Positions 1 through 11,259 of a stretch of 64,000 nt of DNA are shown here, piece after piece. Source of the DNA: Locusta migratoria (lineage: Eukaryota > Arthropoda > Insecta > Orthoptera > Acrididae); NCBI GenBank assembly GCA_026315105.1, contig CM048747.1:277465491-277529490 (forward strand), read 5' to 3'. The notes under the pieces were generated by a model. The model worked only from the letters and a program-made list of their open reading frames with translations, was not told the origin of the DNA and searched no databases. Each line of letters opens with the position of its first letter. Position 1 is the stretch's first letter. A program made the translations under genes and the position numbers.

Positions 1-36
1 GTCTTTGTGCTTGATGAAACAGTATTATACACTCAC

Positions 37-173
37 CAAAATAAAAACTGCCATACCATAGCAGTGCACAGGCCAACAGCAATAGTCCATATTATGAAGA
101 CAACAATACGGATTTCGGTGAAAAGCCTTCCAACATCACGAATAATACTAGAAGACAGCTTAGTTTGGGCATA
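37..173 (-). CDS. MFSD6: MFSD6-like gene, coding exon 5
   Basis: The acceptor TTTGTTTGTTTGTGTAG is followed by the exon at 173; the donor is TTTTG|GTGAGT at 37. It encodes residues 340-384: a basic linker, SIIRDVGRLFTEIRIVVF, a transmembrane helix and WQFLFW, which is typical of MFSD6 proteins just before the HLEDLA-type block expected in the next exon (outside the window). Phase 0 in, phase 2 out. A closer AG at 154-155 could also act as acceptor but would not keep phase 0 from exon 4. Confidence 0.83.
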
Positions 174-479
174 CTACACAAACAAACAAAAACATATTTC
201 ACTTGATTCTTTCTTTTCAAACAAAATTTATTTGAAAAGGAACATATACTGACTTTCTAACTAATTCAGTAAAAAAGTTAGTATTTATAGGTTATCAATG
301 AAAGAAAGTTACTCAACCTTATCTAAACTAAGAAATAAGATAAAAAAATTAATGTTATATGGGCAATATTACAGTAACACAATCAGATTAAAAATACACT
401 ATTTGCAGTTACTGTGTTAATGACTACTGCTTTCCTCCACAACAGTTTCTATTACCTATTTAATATTTCTGTTTACATA
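174..479. other. intron sequence, nothing recognised
   Basis: AT-rich intronic sequence next to MFSD6-like exon 5. No coding potential, repeat or terminal structure was recognised. Confidence 0.6.
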
Positions 480-1399
480 TAGATTTAATAAAATAGTCGA
501 AGCAACAGATATTGATTTTCCTACTCAGGCAGTAAAGGACAACAACACACTGATAGATAACTTTTTTATAGGTCAAGATAAGTTTTAAAAAAAAGTTTTT
601 ATCCTGTTGAGAATGGTCTTTCTGATCATGGTACACAGCCAGTTACAGTACTTGACACAGCCCCATACAGCAAGTTAAAACAGACATCCAAAGTAGTGTG
701 CAAGGAACCCAACGCTAACTTGAAATATAATTTATTTTATGATACAAAAATGTAAGTGTATTTCCCCATGAAAATAGTTAAATATAATTGTAAGAAACCA
801 TGTGAAAAAACCATGGCTAAGTGAAGGAATAAAAGTATCTTGTAACCATAAAAGGGAAATGTATCTAACAGCAAGAAAGAGTAATGACCCAAAAACAGTA
901 AAATATTATAAAAACTACTGTGTTATATTAAGAAAAGTTATTGAAATATCCAGAAGCATGTGTGTTATTTCTGAGATTAGTACCTCTGATAATAAAATTA
1001 GAACAATTTGGAATATAATTAAAAGGGAATCATGAACCAAGATCAGAGGGGGACTGTATTACCATTAAAATGAATGAAAAGTTTACTAACCAGAAGTCAG
1101 AAATTGAAAATATTTTTAATAATCATATTTTAAATGTTGTAGTGAAAATAGGATCTAAATGTTTAATGAAAGAGTCAAAGTTATTAATGGGAGAGGCCAT
1201 ACCTATGTAATCTGTTACAATTGAAATTCCACCTACCTCTCCTTTTGAGAAATTAATAAAATAACAAACTTATCTGTTTATGGGAACAAATGTGTAAATA
1301 TTAAAATAATGTTGATATACTGAAATCCTCTTATTTTGTAGTCCCTACTACTTTTACAGAAAAAAAGGAAAAGGGAAAAAAATGTAATAAGGACTGTAT
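480..1399 (+). mobile_element. LINE remnant (endonuclease end to RT linker)
   Basis: A decayed non-LTR retrotransposon in intron 4. Around 610-640 a frame reads NGLSDH, the C-terminal motif of the APE-type endonuclease. The open stretch 802-1035 reads KPWLSEGIKVSCNHKREMYL and continues with a lysine- and tyrosine-rich linker ending IRTIWNIIKRES, the typical spacer between endonuclease and reverse transcriptase in Jockey-like insect LINEs. No RT motifs survive downstream, and stops and frameshifts are frequent. The same or a similar family may supply the 3' tail at 28620-29033. Confidence 0.7.
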
Positions 1400-1985
1400 T
1401 AATAATATAGTAAGGACAATTTACAACTCACCGCAAAGACATGGCGACAAGCTGTGACAGGCACATACAAAAGACAAACACATACAACAATTTCAGCTAT
1501 CAGCCATGGCCTTCTTCAGAAAATAGAACACTCACGCAATCACACAGGCACGTAACACAGTCATACAACCATCACCTCCGGCTGTCGCACTTCTGCTCTG
1601 TAAGGCCATGCTGTATCCATCCCCAACAGCATGACGCAACTCTCCTGTGCCCCCCCCCCCCTTCCCCTACCCTCTCTTATTCCATCATAACAGAGCATGA
1701 TGGAGAGCGCGGCAGCTGGAGATGACAGTTGTGTGATTGTGAAGTGTGCCTGTATGCATGCTCTTTACTCTGAATGTGCCTGTTGCGGCTCATTATTACA
1801 CATTTGGGTATGCTGTTTATTCTCAAGACAGCTAGTGGCCAATAGATTAAGTGTTGTAAGTGTGTGTCATTTTTGTTTTTTGTTTTTTTATGTGCCTGTA
1901 ACAGCTCATTATTGCACCTTTGTGGTGAGTTGTAAACTGACTTCATTATATTATTGAATTCCAACCTGTAGTTTCCATTGTTATT
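1400..1985. mobile_element. foldback element made of Penelope-like ends
   Basis: The left end (TTTACAACTCACCGCAAAGAC at about 1423-1440) is the reverse complement of the right end (GTGGTGAGTTGTAAACTG at about 1922-1940). Next to the left end lies GCCATGGCCTTCTTCAGA, which is the reverse complement of the terminal sequence of the Penelope-like element ending at 52715. The element is therefore two Penelope-type 3' termini in inverted orientation around a short, low-complexity centre with a C run. There is no coding content; small open frames here are chance. Confidence 0.6.
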
Positions 1986-2684
1986 TATACCTACGCACTT
2001 GCTAGACATTGACCAGCTGAAGAATGTGCAAATTATCTTTTCTCAGTTTCCTCACAGCCTTTTATTGGCATTCCACTTCAATCACAAGGTGTTTTACAGA
2101 ACAGATAAACTACATTATTTTCTGGGTATGAAAGATCTCCTCGAAACCGATTTCCGTGTCGAAATAGCACATTTACATCTCCAACAATAGAAAATTATAC
2201 TAATTTTTGTGATACATCAAGTGCGGAAGAATTATTTTGACAAATAAGATATTTAAAATATCCAAGTTTACATTGAGATTCCTGAGAAAGGAAGGAACCT
2301 GTGAACACTGGAAACAGTGGCACAGGTTACCCTGAAGTCATAACACAACAAACCCACATAACATTAGTGCACACACAAAAAAATAAATACAGTAAATAAA
2401 TAAAAATAAATCCACCTAACTGTGGATGTTTAAATCCCTAACATGTTGAGGAAGGAAAATAAATGTGGCTGCTAACAGTAAACCTCCTATTTCAATCAAT
2501 ATCAGTTACAGCCCTGGTAAAGCATAAAGTTACTATTAAAGCCTTAAATATTACTGCAGCGGACAAATAATTAACTACTAATTAGACTCGTTCATGAAGT
2601 CTTTTCTTCTGATGGGATTGCTTTACTTGAAACTGTCTGCTTTTTCTTCCATTCATCTGAAGAGCTTTCCACTAGCTCACCAAA
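1986..2684. other. intron sequence, nothing recognised
   Basis: AT-rich sequence with an A-rich/TAAA-rich stretch around 2380-2410. No recognised coding region or element ends. Confidence 0.5.
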
Positions 2685-2689
2685 TGGGC

Positions 2690-2790
2690 AACAACAATAC
2701 AATAAGGATAGTTTGCAACTTACTGGAACAATATTCATCAAGCTGTAACAGCACATAAAAAAGACACTCTTACACATGCACTGTCAGTAG
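2690..2790. mobile_element. Penelope-type terminal fragment
   Basis: The stretch with AGTTTGCAACTTACTGG followed by AAGCTGTAACAGCACATAAAAAAGAC-like sequence matches, with divergence, the left end of the foldback at 1400-1985 and the inverted terminus near 36250. It appears to be a single decayed terminus. Confidence 0.45.
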
Positions 2791-2910
2791 ATATGCAAGC
2801 AGTGTTGCCATTTGTCATGGCAAACAGGTACAGCAGGGCTCTAAGGGGACCAAGACAATTTTAGTAAGGGGGTGAGGGGATGCTTGCAATGATCATACCC
2901 CACATATATA

Positions 2911-4702
2911 CCATATATACTCAAATAATCCGAGCATGTTTTTTCTCAAATTTTAGCACGAAAAACTGGGGTGCACGGATTATTTGAACCATTGTTGGTA
3001 CTGCTCCGCCTCCAACAGTGCATTCCATTACACTATTGCATTGATGCGGCCCCAGTCTGTGACACATCATTAGCACGTAGGGAGTGAAGTATTAATGTCT
3101 TCAAACTTGTTAATTAAGGCTACAAGTTCTCGTTATCGCTTGTACACTGCTAAAGAAAAACTGAAAATTATTGAAGAAGCCAAGAATATTGGAAACCGAG
3201 CAGCAGGAAGAAAGTAGGACGTGAGTGAGAGAGTTGTATTTGCGACTGGCGAAAAAATAAAACGCAGCTTCAGGAAACTAATAGTAATCGCCGAGTATTT
3301 CGCAGCCAAAAAGCGACGCATCCGGACATCGAAAAAAGGCTCTGCAATTATGTAGATGAGAAGCGACAATATGAATATGCGGTGACGAGTGAAATGTGCC
3401 AACTTAAAGCATTGTCTTTAGCCAAAGAACGAGGCATTACCAGTTTCAAAGCTAGCCAGGGCTGACTATCAAGATTTTTCAACTGAAATGGTTTAGGATT
3501 CCGGAGGAAAACTACTATCACTCAGCGGCTTCCAGGCGATTACGAGGAAAAAATAGTGAATTTTCATCATTATGTGATCGCAAATTGGTAATGCGGATCA
3601 AACGCCAGTCCATTTTGAGATGCCGCTCGACAACACAGTGAACAGGAAAGGAGAATCCAGCATAATGATACGAACTGGCGGCAGTGAGAAACAAAGATGT
3701 ACAGTGATGTGTGTAACTGGCGAAGGACGAAAGCTACCACCTTACGTGATATTTTAAAAGGAAAACTATTCCGAAAATATCAGTAAAAGGCATATTAGTG
3801 AGAGCGAATCTGAAAGGGTGGATGGACAATGAACTTATAATTGAGTGGGTGACACATGTTTGGCAACGTCATCCTGGTGTGTTACTGAATTTACGCAACA
3901 TGTTGGTCCTGGACAGCTTCCGTGGACATACAACTAAGGAAGTGCGGGACAAATTACAAAAAAGGAAAACTGACTTGATCATTATACCTGGAGGCCTAAC
4001 ATCGATCCTACAACCACTATATGTGTGTATAAATTAGTCATTCAAAGCTGCACTTAAACAGCGATATATGCAATGGATGGCTGATGAAAACCATAAGTTC
4101 ACACCTAGTGGAAAAATCGAACGGCCGGATTTGTCCCAGATTTGTGAATGGGTGAAAAGTGCATGGGACTCCATTCCGCAACCACTGGTGGAAAAATCCT
4201 TCAAAAAATGTGGAATCACAAATTCACTGGATGGAACAGAGGACGATGCTCTATGGGAAGATGATGAAGACGACAATGATTCTCCCGCTAATTATGACCA
4301 TGAAAGTGATGAATAGAGTGGTAAGAGAGGAAACATACTGACTAAAATATTTTATTGCACATATTAACAAATTCTTAAACAAGATAATTCACATTTCTTT
4401 TTTGCTATTGTAGGTACGCGTAAAGTCCCGGATGGCGGGGATAATGTTCCCCAGCCTCCCGCCCATCTAATGGGCCAGCCGGCCAGCTGCACGCCGCTCA
4501 ATCGGTTGTGTTTTAACGATGTATCAACCTATACAGCAGCGTTGCTTCAAACCAGTAGTTATTATGCATAGTTTGGAACACATCATAACGTTGCAACATC
4601 TTTTTTTAATATTTGTAAATAAAACAGATTACAACGAAAAAAAAATTTTTTTTTGTCCTCTTCCTCAAAATTGGGGTGCGCGGATTATTCGAGTATATAC
4701 GG
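2911..4702 (+). mobile_element. Tigger/pogo-type DNA transposon, decayed, with both ends
   Basis: The left end reads CCATATATACTCAAATAATC and the right end, reverse-complemented, reads CCGTATATACTCGAATAATC, flanked by TA on both sides (2909-2910 and 4703-4704), as expected for pogo-type insertion. The interior encodes a broken transposase. Around 3130-3480, in several frames, are helix-turn-helix DNA-binding sequences (KEKLKIIEEAKNIGNRAAGR, then a second domain ending in a SRFF-type block). 3798-4037 is part of the DDE domain (LVLDSFRGHTTKEVRDKL, IIPGGLTSILQPL). 4068-4316 is the C-terminus (RPDLSQICEWVKSAWDSIP, then an acidic tail). Stops and frameshifts separate these blocks, so no active transposase is expected. 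A related end occurs at 10258. Confidence 0.85.
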
Positions 4703-4704
4703 TA

Positions 4705-5123
4705 ATAAAAATCTCTATTTGAAGCCCAATTGCTGTACTTGAAAAATAATTGTGAAGTCATTTTAAAGACACCTAACAAAAAATACTCTTTCAGAGTATT
4801 TACTGAATTTTACACTTGTTTACTTATGTTCAGAAGAGACTAAAAAATCGTTGGAAGGCCACCACTGCAACAGAAATGCGATATCGCACAATCACTGTTT
4901 TTGACATGGCGAATAATCAACTAACCTACAACAAAAAATACACTACCACCTTCAAGAGGGCAAAATAGTGTTTTTCACGCATGTAGGGGCTTCTGATATA
5001 TTTTTTGACAGGCAGGAAGTACCTTTTTTTTCCCTTTCTTTCTAGGCTGCAATAAAAAAGGTTTCCCTCGTCTGTGTATGCCATGGACACATTCCTGCTG
5101 CAGTTACATTGAAGTGATTAAAA
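4705..5123. other. intron sequence, nothing recognised
   Basis: No coding region or element ends recognised between the Tigger and the LTR element. Confidence 0.5.
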
Positions 5124-5127
5124 ATAT

Positions 5128-5458
5128 TGGCACACGTTTTCCTACGGAATGCGTGGCGCAGTGGTTAGCATCACAGATCGCTGTACCAGTCCCCAGTTCA
5201 AATCCATCCACGAGCAGACAAAATTTATTTCTTTGTATTTACTATTTCTAGAATGTTCTACATGCTTCTTATGTTTGATGTACTTGTAAGTTCCAGAAAA
5301 TTCTTTCTATGTATAGATAGTGGAGCACTCCAAGCAGGAGGCAGTCTGTACCGAGTGTACGCTTGTGTTAGCAATAAACGTGTTTTCAGTGTAAAGTGTT
5401 GTGCTCTATTGATGACTAAACTTCGATTTCCAGATCACCTGCAGTTTTCAACTTGACA
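5128..5458 (+). repeat. 5' LTR with tRNA-like module
   Basis: Starts TGGCACACG and ends TTGACA. It shares with the 3' LTR the block from GTTCAAATCC to CTGCAGTTTTCAA, including a TATAGATAGTGGAGCA-type stretch and the AATAAACGTGTT polyadenylation region. Within its first 100 bases, GCGTGGCGCAGTGGTTAGC (A box) and AGTTCAAATCC (B box) resemble a tRNA. A TGG-initiated primer binding site candidate (TGGTGGAGGAGCC) lies at 5464-5476. Confidence 0.82.
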
Positions 5459-5639
5459 CTTTCTGGTGGAGGAGCCATGTATCCTGCAATACATTTGCAT
5501 CATATTGTCTCCGATCAGGCAGCATAAAAGCCATCACCTGCACAGACAAGAACCAGAATAGAAAGGGTATACTGACTACCTCTGTCCGAAAGTCAGAGTC
5601 ATCAAAAGACCCACTGATACGAAAACAGCGGTTAGCCAG

Positions 5640-6350
5640 CTGCACATCAGATACCCATCGATGTTCTCTGGAGGTGCTGGACAGGACCTGAATAAATGGC
5701 TGAAAGCATTTGACAGAGTCGCCAACTATAATAGGTGGGATCACATTATGTTCTTGGCAAATGTATATTTCTACCTGGATGGGACCACCCAGCAGTGGTT
5801 TGAAAATAACAAGGACAAGCTAGATAGCTGGGAAAAATTCCTACCAGAAATTAAGAAGACGTTTGGAGACCACCAGCAACAAGTCTGTTTATCAGAAAAG
5901 TAATTGAAGAACATGGCCCAATGACCCGGTGAGTCAATACAGTCGTATATACAGTGTTTTGTAGTTAACCCAGATATGACGGAGGCCAATAAAATTTCAC
6001 ACCTGACAAAGGGCATTGCAGAAGACATGTATTGAGCTCTTCTCTTAAAAGATGTTTCAACGACACAAGAGTTTATCCAATAGTGTGAGAAAATTGAAGA
6101 GGTGCAACAGAGGAGGGTTGGACGAAAGATGCATGACAGACTCCCAAATGTAGTCCCTATGGCTGTTGTGGAAGAAGAGCATGATTTTGCTTCTCTCATA
6201 CTACAAATGGTGAGAGAGGAATTACAACAGTTTATTACAGCTGGGACTGTTGGACCAAGTGAGCACCAGGTTATGGCCATGGATGTCAGTCTTGCACATC
6301 ATGAGGGAGCTGATGCTACTGAGGAAGAGCTATTTCAAACATTAGCGCCC
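5640..6350 (+). pseudogene. gag remnant of the Ty3/gypsy element
   Basis: 5661-5903 reads FSGGAGQDLNKWLKAFDRVA, followed by a tryptophan-rich block (WDHIMFLANVYFYLDGTTQQ, then WFENN) and SWEKFLPEIKKTFG, the usual retrotransposon gag (capsid) pattern of Ty3/gypsy elements. It stops at 5903 and continues in another frame to 6102-6340, a region rich in E, Q and R that resembles the tail before the zinc knuckle. No CCHC knuckle was found, because the element is deleted just downstream. Confidence 0.75.
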
Positions 6351-6385
6351 GTCAGCCTTATACAACGAGAATGCAGAAACCGAAC

Positions 6386-6386
<1 letters not shown>

Positions 6387-6457
<71 letters not shown>
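6387..6457. repeat. (CA)n microsatellite at a pol deletion junction
   Basis: About 70 bases of CA dinucleotide with two interruptions (CAGACA). It lies between the gag end and the RNase H start, exactly where the protease and reverse transcriptase should be. The threonine-histidine open frames seen across it are a product of the repeat. Confidence 0.9.
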
Positions 6458-6459
<2 letters not shown>

Positions 6460-6460
<1 letters not shown>

Positions 6461-6800
6461 GGCTATGGAATTGGTGCAGTGCTTGCACAAATTCAGGAAG
6501 GTGCTGAAAAGGTGATAGCCTATGCATCAAGAGTTCTCTCAAAGTCAGAGATAAACTAACCTACAACTGAGGAGTGTCTTGCCGTTATCTGGGCTATCAA
6601 CAAATTCCAGCCATATTTATTCGGTAAACCATTCACCATCATGAAAGACCACCATTCTTTATGTTGGTTGACCAAGGATCCATCAGGTCAACTAGCAAAA
6701 TGGGCACTAAAACTCCAAGAGTATGATGTTACAGTGGTATTCAAAAACGGGCGCAAACACAAGGACACAGATTGTCTTTTGTGGCATCCATTAGCCTAAC
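6460..6800 (+). pseudogene. RNase H domain remnant
   Basis: Reads SGYGIGAVLAQIQEGAEKVI, then AYASRVLSKSE, a stop, then PTTEECLAVIWAINKFQPYL, a HHSLCWL block and NGRKHKDTDCL. These are the standard Ty3/gypsy RNase H landmarks (GAVL, AYASR, TEECLAV, HSL, ADCLSR-like). The first catalytic aspartate region is lost in the CA repeat, so the domain is incomplete. Confidence 0.8.
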
Positions 6801-7009
6801 ACAAGAGCATGGATGAAATTTCGGCCCTCGCTGAGTTAGGTGACATTACAGCTGAAGAGAGGGAAAATCTAGCATTATTACAAACCATAGAGGCCTTGGA
6901 GAAAGGAGAACCGATAAAAAAGGACAGTTTCAACTTATAAATGGGGCATTATATAAAAGCAACTATGATCGACTGGGCCCCAAATGGCTACTGATGGTTC
7001 CAGCTCATC

Positions 7010-7900
7010 TACAGCCACCTATTCTCAATTATTTCCACGATTCTCCAATATTCGGTCATCTAGGATTCGTGGAGATTTTTTGAGACCCTAGACAGAATCA
7101 GACACAGGTATTACTGGCAAGGTCTCTACCAATCTGTCAAGCACTATGTGAGTCACTGTAAGGAGTGTGAGTGACAGAAGCATGTGCTGCAGTTACCTCC
7201 TGGGCATCTGGTACCAACTCCACCTGCATCAGATCCATTACACCAAATTGGAATCGACCTTTTAGGCAGGTTCCTGAAGTCGACAACCGGTAACCGATGG
7301 ATAATAGTTTTCATTGACTACCTCACCCGCTACTCTGTCACCAAACCTATTCTGACTGCAGAAGCTCCAGAGATCACAAAATTCCTAGTAGAAGACATTA
7401 TTTTGAAGCTTGATGCACCAGATGTGATGATATCTGATCAAGGAAAAGTATTCATTTCAAAACTAGCATCAGAGGTAATTTCGTGTTGCAACATTGTGCA
7501 CAGAATAATAACTGCCTACCATCCTCAGACAAATAGTCTTCCAGAAGGTTTTAACAAGACATTAGCAGATATGCTGTCAATGTTGAGCAGAAGGATTGAG
7601 ATACAATACTGCCAGTTATGACATTAACATATAATATAGCGAGATAAGACACCACAGGCTTCATGCCGTTTTTCCTGTTCCATGGTTGTGAAGCTGAGAT
7701 GACAAAGAATACACTGTTTCCGTTCCAACCGGACAACACTCAGGATGACTGTGTGAAACAGCTCATCACCAGGGTCGAAGAAGCAAGACAGCTGGCTCGC
7801 ATATGGACACTGGATGCCCAGGAGAAGGATCGTCAGTAGTACAATGACAAGTACTGACCTGTTGTGTGCAGCCCAGGAGATTTGGTATGGATTTTTACCT
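7010..7900 (+). pseudogene. integrase remnant
   Basis: A broken zinc-binding region (HDSPIFGHLGF, then a C-x-x-C-like piece after frameshifts) leads into 7184-7621, the catalytic core: IGIDLLGRF (first Asp), a middle segment with FIDYLTRYSVTKP, ISDQGKVF (second Asp) and an AYHPQTNSLPEGFNKTL block with the catalytic Glu. The C-terminal part, in another frame to about 7900, includes FFLFHGCEAEM and GDLVWIFT. The order and motifs match Ty3/gypsy integrases. Confidence 0.82.
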
Positions 7901-8255
7901 ATGTATGGAAAACTGGGCCATTGGAAAAGTTTTCTGTACTAATACTTTGCTCAGTATCGTGTCATACACTGACTGTTAGATGTCACATATGAAATTGAGG
8001 ATTATGAGCCATCTTCAAAAATGACATAAATGAAGAGACATAGTGCACATCCTTCATATGAACAGTTAAGACAGAAAGGACTCTATAAGCTGTTATGTCA
8101 ATGATGAAGCCACAACAGAAGGGTCTGGTGCCAGTCATCATCAACCTAAGAAGGCATGCAGACAGAATCGAAGGATCCTCTGGAACTGCCATATAGAGGA
8201 CTCATGACATGATCCAGGTCACTGCAGCTGGCTCCAAAGAGAAGTTACCGGCGGG

Positions 8256-8561
8256 TCGTCGATCTTTCAAGAAGGGGAGCAATGGCAGTCCACAGTTCAA
8301 ATCCCACCATGGGCAGAAAAAAAATTATTTCTTAGTATTTACTATTTCTAGAATGTTCTAGATGTTTCTTATTTTTGATGTACTTGTTGTAAGTTCCAGA
8401 AAATACTTTCTATATATAAATAGTGGAGCACTTCACGCAGCACGCAGTCTGAACTGACTGTACACTTGTGTTAGCTATAAATGTGTTCTAAGTGTAAAGT
8501 GTTGTTCTCTATTAATGACCAACCTTCGAATTCCGGACCACCTGCAGTTTTCAATGTGACA
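8256..8561 (+). repeat. 3' LTR
   Basis: Begins after GGCGGG (expected polypurine tract region) and ends GTGACA before ATAT. It is diverged from the 5' LTR: the first part lacks the tRNA A-box-like segment but keeps CAGTTCAAATCCCACC (B-box-like). The last 200 bases align closely. The divergence indicates an old insertion. Confidence 0.8.
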
Positions 8562-8565
8562 ATAT

Positions 8566-10257
8566 TGTTCCTCTGAACTGTCACAAAATTCAAACAAACT
8601 TGCTTTTACTCCATATCTACCGAAAGTAAACTCCTTTCATTGACTATATATATTAGGCAGCAACAGCTGAACCTTCACTCAATGCAGTTTAGGAACTGTA
8701 TGGGGTATTTGTAGACATTTGATGGATGCTGTGACTTTAGAGAAGTAATGTCCGTAGACTCGTGCAATTAATATAAATAATGGCATTGTATGGAAAGGTA
8801 AAAGACTGGCAGTGGACCGTGGCAAGTGGCTGGAGAAGCTGCCAAACAGCCCAGATTGTTGATGTTGTTGTTGTTGTTGTGGCATAAACCATGCAGCCAA
8901 TCGGGGATTTGTTCAAATCGGCAGAAATCTGGCAAATGCCCATGCTTTGTGCACAAAACTAATGAGGGCTGTTAGCCAGGCGTTTCTTAGGGGTGTATCT
9001 GGAGGACATCTGTAAGTTGCACACTCCAGTAATTCAGAATAAAGTAATTTATAGAATTATTTAGCATCAACATTTAAGACAGCTACGATGTCCAAATAAT
9101 TATGCACATCTCATGATTCTAAAAGTAATTTCAATATCTCAAAAATTACACATGTTTGTGACTCATATATCCAAATATACTAAAATCGACCTTAAAATAA
9201 CCAACTTTTAAATGTGCCATGCAATTTCAACAAACTCTGGTTTAGATGATAGCTTATTGTCTCTATTTATCATCTCAAAAGCATCACAGTTTTATATACG
9301 TAATGACTGATTTCAACTGATATAAATTTATAATGGAAATATATACAGATCATCATATTCTCTACAGTAACACTGACAATGCAAGCAGCATGATTTACCC
9401 CTTGTATATTTGATTTAGTGTGTCAATGTATTGTACAACTTGCCAGTAATTTACGTAAATATTGTATGGCACGAGTTCAAGCTCATGAAAGCTGGTTTGT
9501 CTATTTTTTTTATTTCAGACTTTGTGTAATACTAATTACAAGTCATTTTTTGTATTTAAATAATGTTATATTAGTAATGAAATGGTTTCAGACAGTCAGT
9601 TTTTACTTATAGAAATATCTCATGTTAAGATGTATACAATTTTGGAAGGGATGGTGTTGGGCCAATGAGGAAGCGAACAAAAGACAGAACTGAGAGGGAT
9701 TTGGGGGGGGGGGGGGGGCAGGAGAGGGGGGAGCAAAGGGGTATGCGGGACAGAGAACTCCATGTCTAGTCTTGGCAGAAGAAGGACCCTCCTGGATGAA
9801 GGAATGATTCGATCAGGGAGAGTGTTAAGATTTACACAGCGAATGGTCGCTTCTCGGGGCTCTAAATTTGGCAAAAACAAGTGAATGCCAGTGCAACTGA
9901 TATTTGTTTATGTTTTTACACAAGGACTTATGAGTGTAGAAATTGTGTTCTCGAAATTAAACTATTTGTTCAATTTAACAAATTCACATTGAGTGATCTC
10001 AAAATATAAAATGTTTCTGTGTTTCTTAAAGTTATGATTACTTAGCCAGGCAAAGTGCTACCAATTTCTTAGCACATACAATGCAACTGCTTAAACATTT
10101 TATTCAATTTATGATTAATATTTCATCTGACCACTTCCAATAAGGAACCAATTTGACTGAATAAATCTTATTCAACTAAATCTCTGTTTTTGCATACATC
10201 ATTTGTAAACATTAGAATAAAACCATTTTTATTAAGGACCCAGTTACTTTATGTAAT
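8566..10257. other. intron sequence with simple repeats
   Basis: No coding region or element ends recognised. Contains a short (GTT)n tract near 8859-8881 and a run of about 17 G at 9703-9719. Proline-rich frames opposite the G-rich stretch (9620-9880) are compositional. Confidence 0.5.
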
Positions 10258-10900
10258 ACCATATATACTCTAGTAATCCACGCACCTTAAATTTTGATGA
10301 GGGAGAAAGAAGTAAAAAAAAGCCATGTGTATCTGTGTAGATCAGGATACCACCCATCGGATTTGAACAAGTATGTGAGGGCATTAATTTGGGATGTCAC
10401 ATCTTACTCATAAATATCAAAACAATTGACGCCGCACTGTTGTCATATCCAGAGCGTGCAAATCTCGCACCAACCCCATAAAAATTTCCGCGTTTTACCT
10501 ATATAACGTTGTCATACAAACTGAAAAATATTTCATTTGTAACGTATTACTGTGAAAACGAACTCGCAGTAACACAATAAAATGAACACTTATAGAATCT
10601 GAACCGTTAAATAAATGGAGCCGAGACTGGTATTACACGGTCATATATCTTTGTAAAAGTCTATATGTCATGTATTTACATCAAAGATATTTTATAGCAT
10701 AATAAAGAGCTTCTGTATACATGTATTTTTATCAAAGAAATGTCATCAAATGTAGCACCTCGCCATATATTTGATTATAAAAGTTGTTCGTCTTCTCTCT
10801 GCTGCAAATGTATCTGCTCTGAGCACTAGCATTGCTGTTGTTAATCGATGTGTGCATGCGTTTGAACGTAACTGCAACGCAGCAATGTAATTAGAATTTA
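10258..10900 (+). mobile_element. Tigger-related fragment (left end only)
   Basis: Starts CCATATATACTCTAGTAATC preceded by TA, which closely matches the terminal repeats of the Tigger at 2911-4702. No matching right end and no transposase were found. The right limit is arbitrary. Confidence 0.45.
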
Positions 10901-11259
10901 GAGAAATCCCTGTAACCCTGTCTTCTCCAGATATAGTCGTCATCATGTCCCGATAGCAATGTGGGTAATATGGTGGTACTGAACCAAATAATACCTAACT
11001 TAAGTAGATAACGTACTTTATTACTCAGAAAGAATGCATAGAATGTTTTTAACCATAGGATCAAGGTAAAATATAATATTCGCAACTAAGGTAATTGCTG
11101 GGGCATGAAACAGACATGTACGGTCCAACCCTAAGGTGACATCAAGCCCAACTTCTAAATCAGAACCGTAAATAGCCCAATAAATAAGTTATTACAGCAT
11201 ATAGTCATACTTGCTTTAATCTTAGCTATGATAAATGTATTGAAGGATATAGCGTAATG
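10901..11259. other. intron sequence, nothing recognised
   Basis: No coding region or element ends recognised. Confidence 0.5.

Larger units (their letters stand above)
5128..8561 (+). mobile_element. Ty3/gypsy-type LTR retrotransposon, defective
   Basis: A 3.4-kb element bounded by two diverged LTRs (5128-5458 and 8256-8561) and a 4-bp duplication ATAT (5124-5127 and 8562-8565). The interior, in order, holds a gag remnant, the RNase H domain, the integrase and the C-terminal tail. Protease and nearly all of the reverse transcriptase are missing; a (CA)n tract sits at that junction. Stops and frameshifts are scattered through all domains. Related copies are a solo LTR at 25837-26075 and a 3' half at 43397-44140. 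Confidence 0.88.

Noticed and set aside
6371..6515. Threonine/histidine-rich proteins across the CA tract
   Set aside because: Products of translating a (CA)n microsatellite in several frames.
9620..9880. Proline-rich minus-strand open frame
   Set aside because: It reads opposite a G run and purine-rich sequence; no domain, and composition explains it.
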